Positions 57,838 through 64,000 of a DNA stretch of 64,000 bases are shown piece after piece. The notes below the pieces were generated by a model. It saw nothing but the letters and a program-made list of their open reading frames with translations. It had not been told where the DNA came from and made no database searches. The position numbers were made by a program, and so were the translations under genes. How positions within the stretch are numbered: position 1 is the stretch's first letter; each line of letters starts with the position of its first letter. The stretch lies in NCBI GenBank assembly GCA_902805475.1, contig CADCSX010000008.1, positions 1,240,001 through 1,304,000 on the forward strand, read 5' to 3'. This stretch comes from Entonaema liquescens (Eukaryota; Ascomycota; Sordariomycetes; Xylariales; Xylariaceae).

Positions 57838-59691
57838 CTAAAGCTCTTCGTCTTCGCCGAAATGGATCTGGATTTTAGGCTGCTCCTCTTTTGCTCTTTT
57901 CTCCTGATCTGCAGTAGCCCTGCCTAGTACATCTCCCAGAGCAGAGGGGAAATTAATGGAACGATCCAGTGTCTCGTCATCTGCGCGCTGCTTTTTTAAA
58001 GGACTTCCCACGGTTGTATCGCCATTGAAAGCATTGGCGAGTAGATTTGCGACGGAATTGGGAATAGGTTGATTGCTCGCTGTAGAATCTGTAGGTGTTG
58101 ACTCTCCACCTGTAGGACCTGCGCTGGGCGACTTCTGAGAACCCGTAGCGTCTGGTTCTGTGGAGTGCTGTCGCTTGAGCTATCGTAGTTCTGTTAATAA
58201 CACTACATGTATAATTAGATGGGGATAACTCACGCGGATGCGGTCAATGCCGGCTTGGAGCTCTCCGGTAACCCTGGCATCCTCTGGTGCCAGATGAGTC
58301 TTGACGTCCTTATCGTCAGAATCTGCCATCTTAGCCAGAGGGTCGTTATCATTATCATCATCGTCATCGCTGTCTTCATCCATAAGGTTGCCGTTGGCGC
58401 CGTTGCTCTTCCTTCGGGCTTTTCTCCTCTTCGCCGCTTCAGCTTCCTGGTCTCGGAAAGCCGAGAAACCTACGGTGCCAGTAGGCTTGAGAGGTCCAAG
58501 CCCTGAAAAGTCAAGTTGGGTTGACCGCCGTTTTGCGCCCGGTGCTTTCTGGTCCCCCTTTGACCCGGGGAACAATCCCATCTTTGTGAGTTGACCTGGT
58601 ATTTTGTTAGTAAAGAATTAATATTAAGCCCTAGTAAATAATCACTTACGTTGACCACGATAAAAGAAAGTAAATACAGCGTATGGCTTATCCGGCCCAT
58701 CTATGCCAGTCACAGTCTGGGTGCTAATCGTCTTAGGATCGAGCGTCTTGGGCTTAGCAAAACTAGTGGTGTGCTCAACATCAGCATCGATAGCTCCGTT
58801 GTTGCCTCCCTTATTCCCACTATCGCTCTCGTCGTCGTCATCATGGGCGTCGAATTGCGGTGAATACTCTCCTTTCTTAATCTCTCCAGAGGCAATCACG
58901 CGGAACATAGCCACTTTGATCTGACCGGTAGCCTCAGGGGGTTCGTCGTCGTCAGACATGGAGGAGTCGTCCGAGTCATCAGGGCTTGCTATGGGCGACT
59001 GGTCTTCTCCACCATACGCCAAGGTATCGCGGGGTCGAGGGGCCTTCTCCGTGTTCGCATCACCGCCGTGAGGGGTGGACCTGTGGCGGCGATGACGTCG
59101 CTCGAACTTCTGTCTTCGCTTCTCCACTTTCTCTGCGGCATCGTGACCCTTAAGGTCCAAGCCATTAAGCCATCGTTCTAAGCCGACTTCCCGGAATAAA
59201 AATTCACGTTCGGCAAGGCCACCACCTTCGCTCTCAGGAACTTGGACCCAACGACTATTTACCCAAGTTTCTTCTCCCGGTCGTAGTAGAGTGGCGACCT
59301 CTTCCTTAGCTCTCCCGTCGAAGTAAATGTATGCAGCAATGGTCTCATTCTCTGAGTTCGTCATAGGAATATACGGTGTGACTGTGTTGGCATGTTTGGA
59401 AGGATCAGAGCTTGTGGACATTAGAGGACCTGCGTAGAGTGGCTTCGGGTAGGGATTGGTCGCGGTCGGTTTCGGAGCTGTATAAGGAATAGGGTGACCA
59501 GGCGTTAAGAGGGTTATCGAAATGGCGAACTTGGCTGCCTCATGTTTAGAGGTTTCTGGGTTTAGTTGAGGTTGAGGAACAGGTATGTATGTGCTGATGC
59601 GAGATAGACGAGACTGTTTTTGCATTCCATATTCTGGGAGCGGGGCAGAATTCGCATGGATGCTCACGGCGATGCCCTTGAAGCAGGGCAT
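57838..59691 (-). CDS. Conserved fungal protein, DUF7918-type
   Basis: Exons 58650-59691, 58234-58595 and 57838-58179 (two 54-nt introns, GTAAGT...ACCAG and GTGAGT...GATAG) join in frame to 581 residues. The N-terminus MPCFKGIAVSIHANSAPLPEYG is followed by an immunoglobulin-like beta-rich stretch with IAAYIYFDGR, FLFREVGLE, and, after a low-complexity acidic insert, GQIKVAMFRVIASGEI and AVFTFFYRGQRQL. I associate this arrangement (N-terminal beta domain, capped by a charged disordered C-terminus) with DUF7918 proteins, from memory. The C-terminal part is acidic/basic disordered (DEDSDDDDDNDNDP) and ends with LKKQRADDETLDRS...IQIHFGEDEEL, possibly nuclear. The function of the family is unknown to me. 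The gene model itself is well supported by clean splice signals. Confidence 0.8.
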
Positions 59692-61636
59692 CGTTACTAG
59701 ATATAGACCGTAGTACCGGACAGAGTAACAGAGGGGTGTGAAAAGAGACGCGAGGGTTGTCGCTGTCGTGTCCGAAGGGAGGATAATGGAGGGGTGGTAA
59801 AGAATATAGAGAAGCTCGGTAAGAAGTTAAAAAAAAGTTCTGCGAGTTGTTTGTAGACAAAGACTCGATAAGATACTGGTGCCAATTTGGGTGATGGTTC
59901 GATCGCCAGTTCGTAACTGTCGGTCTAGGTTTTGGTAGAGAGCTGCAGTGGGAGAAAAAAATGGTAGGGGTAAAAGAAATGGAGGCTAAGAAGTAAGAGG
60001 GCGCTTGTTGAGGTGCTTGGGTAGAAAGAGGAACTGGAACAATTTGCAGGTCCTCCGGCGGTGTGCGAGTTGCTAACGAAGCTATAAGAGCAAGGTATTA
60101 AAAAACTGCAAACTGATAAACCGCAAACTGCCTAGGTATTTCTCATGAGTAGTTGTTTTTCCGTTTTTTCCCCCTTTTATAATACGCAAATGCTTCGTAT
60201 CTGTTTTTTTTTGCCGTTTTCCTTTTTTTTATCGGACCCGATCTCAAGTTATTTGGTTAATACCTAGTCAATAAGGTGCGAGAGAGCGGAAAAAGAAGGT
60301 CACTGCGTAAACCGTAGACCGTAGACCGTAGACCGGGGAAACCAAGACTTATTTAACTAGGTAACTATGTACAATATAGTACCGAGTTTTAAGTCAAAAG
60401 GTCTTGGTCAACCGGATGATCGATGAGCAACTGTGTATATGTCTTGCAACTTTTTACGCTGCATGTATTTATACGTTAGAAGATATGTAGGTAAGGATAT
60501 TGTAGAAATCGTATAAAGCTTTTGTCGTGGGTAAAAAAGGGTAGGGTAAGTTTCTGGATTAGATTGGATTGGATTAGATTAAAAAGTCAAAAAAGCAAAT
60601 GGACGGCCTAGGCCTAATCTAATCGTCCCTATTGTTATTGCATCTAGTTGGGAAGTACCTTTTATTAGAGGTAGTGGCTTGCAAGTGGTAGTAGTAGTAG
60701 TAGTAATAGTAATAGCAGTAGTTGGCAATGGGTGGTAGTGGTAATGGTAGCGGTAGCGGTAGTAGGTAGTGGCAGAAAAAAAAAAGCGAAGATTGTTTCT
60801 CCAATGTGTTGAAAAAGGTTCAGGTCGAGTCCAGGTTTCGGTTGTTGACCCATGCTGCGAATTGCTGCCATGGCGGGGGAAAACTAGATAGGTATTGAAT
60901 GATTGGTTAACCGTGATTCTGGGACCCCCCTCGTCACCTGAACACGTCAAAGTTGCTACGCAGGCTACGCTACGCTGTCTTAAGCTGACTTACATGCACC
61001 ACACACATATGCCCGGGCATCCATTTATCCATTTTAGCTACATGCGTTTAGCTACATGTAATGTATCGGTCCGCTGTAAACCTTACCTTAATAGTATACT
61101 ATGTACCCCTAACTAGTTATACCTTAGGTACCTTAGGTCCTATCACTGCCCAGTGGACGAGTTATGTACATGTACCCGACTGTAACTTTGAAAAAGCCTC
61201 GACATTGAAGGCAGCTGACTTGCGTACATTCAGCCACCGCCCTATTTAATATATTTACTATATTTATTATATTTACTATATTTACTTATATAAATCTACC
61301 TAATGTACCTGACTTGCACTGCTGATCATACGGGCTGAGATGTAGGTGTTACAGTTAAGCATTGGGGAATGTGGAGAAGAGTTAATTGGAATAGAATGAA
61401 TAGAATCTAGCGATACAGGTACTTTACACAGTACATATATTGTTATCTTTCAAACTGCCCAAATCCAACTATCATGTGGCACCCGGACTAGTGAAGCAGC
61501 AATTCGGCTTTTCTATAATTTAAAACTGGATAACTCTGGATAACTCACTTATGATACGTGGCGAACACGCTTGAATTAAGTAGGCTCGAGAGGGGCACCG
61601 GCCAGCTCGGTCTGAAACTAACAAATTCTTCCATTA
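59692..61636. other. Intergenic, simple repeats only
   Basis: About 1.9 kb. It contains AGACCGTAGACCGTAGACCG near 60316, a (GTA/GGT)n triplet block (60685-60770) that gives chance poly-Tyr/Thr ORFs on the minus strand, and (TTTACTATAT)n near 61252-61290. I see no gene. Confidence 0.5.
60685..60770. repeat. Triplet-rich block (GTA/GGTAGC)
   Basis: Runs of GTAGTAGTAGTAGTA, GTAATGGTAGCGGTAGCGG and similar units, imperfect microsatellite. The minus-strand translation gives Tyr/Thr repeats with no support as protein. Confidence 0.7.
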
Positions 61637-62910
61637 TCAAGATCTGCCTCCTCGCGATGATCGTCTGCGTATACTGGCCCCTTGTTCATAACCCGAACTA
61701 GTCCCAGCACCCTTCTCCTTCCAAACATCCTCCCCCTCTTCCTCATCGTCTGCTGGCTGATCTGCCAATGTTTCTCGCTCCGGCGTCTCCTCTTTGATAT
61801 CCACATCGTCATCATCGTCCTCCTCTTTCTTAACTTCTTCCTCTTCTTCGCTCTGAGAGTCTCCCGCTCCGTCGTGGAAGAATGCAGCGGGGCCAGGCCG
61901 TGGTCCCATCCAAGGTTCATTTCCAGGTCTGGCGTTTAGCTTATCTCTAGGACCTTCGGGTTTCTGGCTAGATATAAGAGAGCTCAGAATGAGCCACACC
62001 AGTCCCGTTGATAGCATCTCGGCTATCCAGAAAATGGCTGTGCAGACCACAAACGAGATGATACGGTGATTATACATCGCCCAGCGAATACCCGTTAGGC
62101 GGGCGACGAGCGTGACAGTAGCTGAATACACTTGGAGTGTCTGGCCGGCTTGTACTTCCACTAAAATGCTCATTGGGAGGATGTCGTTGAACTCGACGAG
62201 CTCGCCCATCGGGATTCTAAGTGTTGTCATCTCCGATGTACTGGGGTATAGGATATGGTAGGGCAGAAATAGGATACGCGATGCCGTTTTGACGAGTGGA
62301 TCTGTGTATGGTATCAGGGCCGGCCGGCGGCTCGTAAAGACTACGGTGTCTTCCTTTACATGCGAGAAAGGGTCTTCCCCCGAGAAGTAGTAAGCGAATG
62401 CTGGATTCCCTGGCTGGGTTTTCATCCCGAATAGAGTAACCATGAAATTGCCCCTATCGAGGTTTGTAGGCGATCGTGGCAACGTTAATTCTACTGATAT
62501 ATCATACGCCTGCTCAAGCATGAGGTTCGAGGAGACCGACGTAAGGCCATAGGGGTTTAGTCCGGAGCTGTTAAAATAATACCGCTTATTAATTTCTACG
62601 GTGATAGTGGAGAGGAAAGACACTTACTCATATTGTAAGTGTAGAGGAAGAGATATAACCTTCTTAGGCACGTAGCTGTAGTAGAAGACGGGATAGGCTA
62701 AAGCAGCAATACACAAAAGCGCCAAGGACGCGGAGAAGAATAGTGCAGCGCTGAGATATGTCCTTTTGGCGGCTGGAGACGTTGCAACTTTATACGAGCC
62801 TTTGACATATTCCTATTTTATATGGTTAGAGGGATGGATGTCTATAGTAAAGAGCTACGCCCTTCTACTTGGATGCTCGGAGCTTGTAGTATAAGCATGT
62901 GACTGACCAT
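61637..62910 (-). CDS. SEI1: Seipin, lipid-droplet assembly protein
   Basis: Exons 62908-62910 (only the start ATG), 62628-62812 and 61637-62567, introns 95 nt (GTCAGT...ATAG) and 60 nt (GTAAGT...ACAG); 372 residues. Layout: a short N-terminus, first membrane helix (YLSAALFFSASLALLCIAAL), YVPKKVISLPLHLQYD, the luminal beta-sandwich (GLTSVSSNLMLEQAYDISVELTLPRSP, FMVTLFGMKT, RIPMGELVEF, VEVQAGQTLQVYSATVTLVA), the second helix (HRIISFVVCTAIFWIAEML), then a cytosolic acidic tail (EEEEEVKKEEDDDDDVD). Seipin sits in the ER at lipid-droplet contact sites and governs droplet formation. The reading frame upstream of the ATG has no other Met before a stop, so the one-codon first exon is the best model. 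Confidence 0.92.
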
Positions 62911-63642
62911 TTTATAAACGGAGTAGAAGCGCCATATAGCGCCGAATCTCACGATGCTCCCGAATTCGCGTTGTTGAAATAATTTGTACACGCAATTAAA
63001 CAGTGGAAATGTTGCATATGAAGGTTGGGATCATAATAGTAGATCCTAAAATTAACAAAGTTAAGGCATGTGATGATGTTTGGTTTTGTAGCAGTTCATT
63101 AGCGGCTTGTGGTACGTAGAGCTCGATGGAACTCTTGGCAACCGACATACCATCTAAAGTAGAGTTCTAACTGCCCCTCTGTTACGGCTATCGACGTCAT
63201 GCCGATGACTAATCTCATTATTTTATGAAAGACATACATAATACTGTAATTCCACACATCATTATACAGTTATGTTTCTACGATTCACAAGCCGACTGGA
63301 AACAATATGTCAAAAAAAAAAAAAAAAGTCAAATGCAATCTCATATTAACTCCCCGTTCTTGAATGACCCTAGAAACAGCCTTAAACTGGCAATGAATAA
63401 TAATAGCTTACATCGAACGCTCCCCAACGCGCGAAAGCCTGCTTTCCCAAGAACAGACGACCAATAACTCAACCCATCCAAATAGTCGCCTGCCTGCTTG
63501 CTGACCCATATGTGCTCATTTCACACCTTATAACATACGTAATCACATCAAACAACGGGTAAATACCAACATTCATGAGCCTCGTCACTCTTTATCTCAT
63601 AACACCAAGAGCAGATCCAAGGCCCCCCGGCAAATGCTGGCC
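62911..63642. other. Intergenic before seipin, 3' region of the SH3 gene
   Basis: 732 bp holding the seipin promoter and the 3' UTR of the SH3-domain gene (both on minus). Contains a (A)17 tract at 63313. No gene seen. Confidence 0.5.
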
Positions 63643-64000
63643 TTAACAAGGCTGTAGGTAATTACTAGGTACCAATCCGCCTCTACCAACACCTTGTCCC
63701 GAATGGATTTCAGCTTCCCACCATCCATCATCTTGGTGTCGGAGAATGGCTAGGACATCACCCTTGGCAAACCCAAGCTCTTCGGGGATTGCTGCTTGGT
63801 ACATATATAACGCTCGGGCTATACGACTGTCAGCATCTGTGTGGCACATAAGTTATCATGGGGAGAAACATACCGTAATGTAAAATGGCGCGACCCTCCG
63901 GCGTGTACTGTCGGCTTGGATCTGCTACGCTCTGGCTTCGTTGTCTCGAAGTCTCTGCTACGGGGTCTCGTCCGTCATAGAAAGTCATAGCGCGTGAGCT
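63643..64000 (-). CDS. C-terminal part of an SH3-domain protein (5' end beyond the window)
   Basis: Last exon 63643-63836 and the 3' part of the preceding exon (63874 to the window edge), separated by a 37-nt intron (GTATGT...CACACAG), which is very short. The protein ends in one SH3 domain: ARALYMYQAAIPEELGFAKG (ALYMY), DVLAILRHQDDGWWEAEI (GWW) and GGLVPSNYLQPC (PSNYL). Upstream is a Ser/Arg/Gln-rich linker (SRAMTFYDGRDPVAE...RSQSVADPSRQYTPEGRAILHY). A single C-terminal SH3 after a disordered linker occurs in F-BAR proteins of the Cdc15/Imp2 type and other cortical or endocytic scaffolds. The fragment is too short to choose. Confidence 0.8.

Noticed and set aside
60579..60950. 123-codon minus-strand ORF with Tyr/Thr runs
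   Set aside because: It is the translation of a GTA/GGT triplet repeat in another frame; no support as protein.
62568..62623. N-terminal start of seipin inside this stretch (open ORF from 62623)
   Set aside because: This part is intronic: GTAAGT at 62627 and ACAG at 62568-62571 flank it, and removal gives LPLHLQYD-SGLNPYG as in the family.

Overview
The window is nuclear DNA of a filamentous ascomycete (Pezizomycotina, most likely Sordariomycetes). Evidence: short GT-AG introns with CTAAC/CTGAC-type branch points, fungus-specific genes (TVP18, AIM21, DUO1, RNH202), fungal-type Ca2+-ATPase and P450 architectures, AT-rich intergenic DNA, and a much-repeated intergenic TAGGTACCTA palindrome. 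Species cannot be named from sequence alone.

Layout. 0-5.8 kb: 3' end of an unknown gene, an intronless microsomal cytochrome P450 (minus), and TVP18 (plus, four exons, one of only 16 nt). 5.8-10.5 kb: gene-free DNA holding a 663-bp fold-back element with long terminal inverted repeats and a perfect 9-bp target duplication. 10.5-13.4 kb: AIM21. 14.6-23.2 kb: two divergent pairs of replication/mitosis genes, MCM10 with RNH202 and DUO1 with an uncharacterised SP/TP-rich nuclear protein, each pair having MCB-like ACGCG boxes between the genes. 24.4-27.2 kb: a SurE phosphatase module followed by a tubulin-tyrosine-ligase module (Pby1-like fusion or two tandem genes). 27.2-33 kb: gene-poor. 33.0-37.4 kb: PMCA-type Ca2+-ATPase. 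37.4-42.4 kb: gene-poor. 42.4-44.2 kb: a Sir2-class deacetylase with a 17-bp minisatellite in its intron. 46.7-50.0 kb: SCY1-like pseudokinase (minus), divergent from a mitochondrial branched-chain aminotransferase (50.9-52.2 kb) that has a Gcn4/CPC1 site upstream. 52.7-53.2 kb: complex I ESSS/NDUFB11-type subunit. 54.5-56.7 kb: serine beta-lactamase-like protein. 57.8-59.7 kb: a conserved fungal protein of DUF7918 type. 61.6-62.9 kb: seipin. 63.6 kb to the end: 3' end of an SH3-domain protein.

The gene set is mostly housekeeping: DNA replication and chromosome segregation, membrane traffic (TVP18, SCY1, AIM21), Ca2+ transport, lipid droplets, mitochondrial metabolism. I see no secondary-metabolite cluster, CRISPR, rRNA, or convincing tRNA.

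The most important technical result is that at least six otherwise intact genes (MCM10, DUO1, SurE/TTL, the Ca2+-ATPase first exon, the ESSS subunit, the beta-lactamase-like gene) each need one or more single missing bases restored, mostly beside short C/G/T runs, to give a family-like protein. This looks like homopolymer under-calling in the assembly, not real gene decay. No clearly novel system was found. The best biological leads are the fold-back transposon and the MCB-linked cell-cycle cluster with its unknown member.
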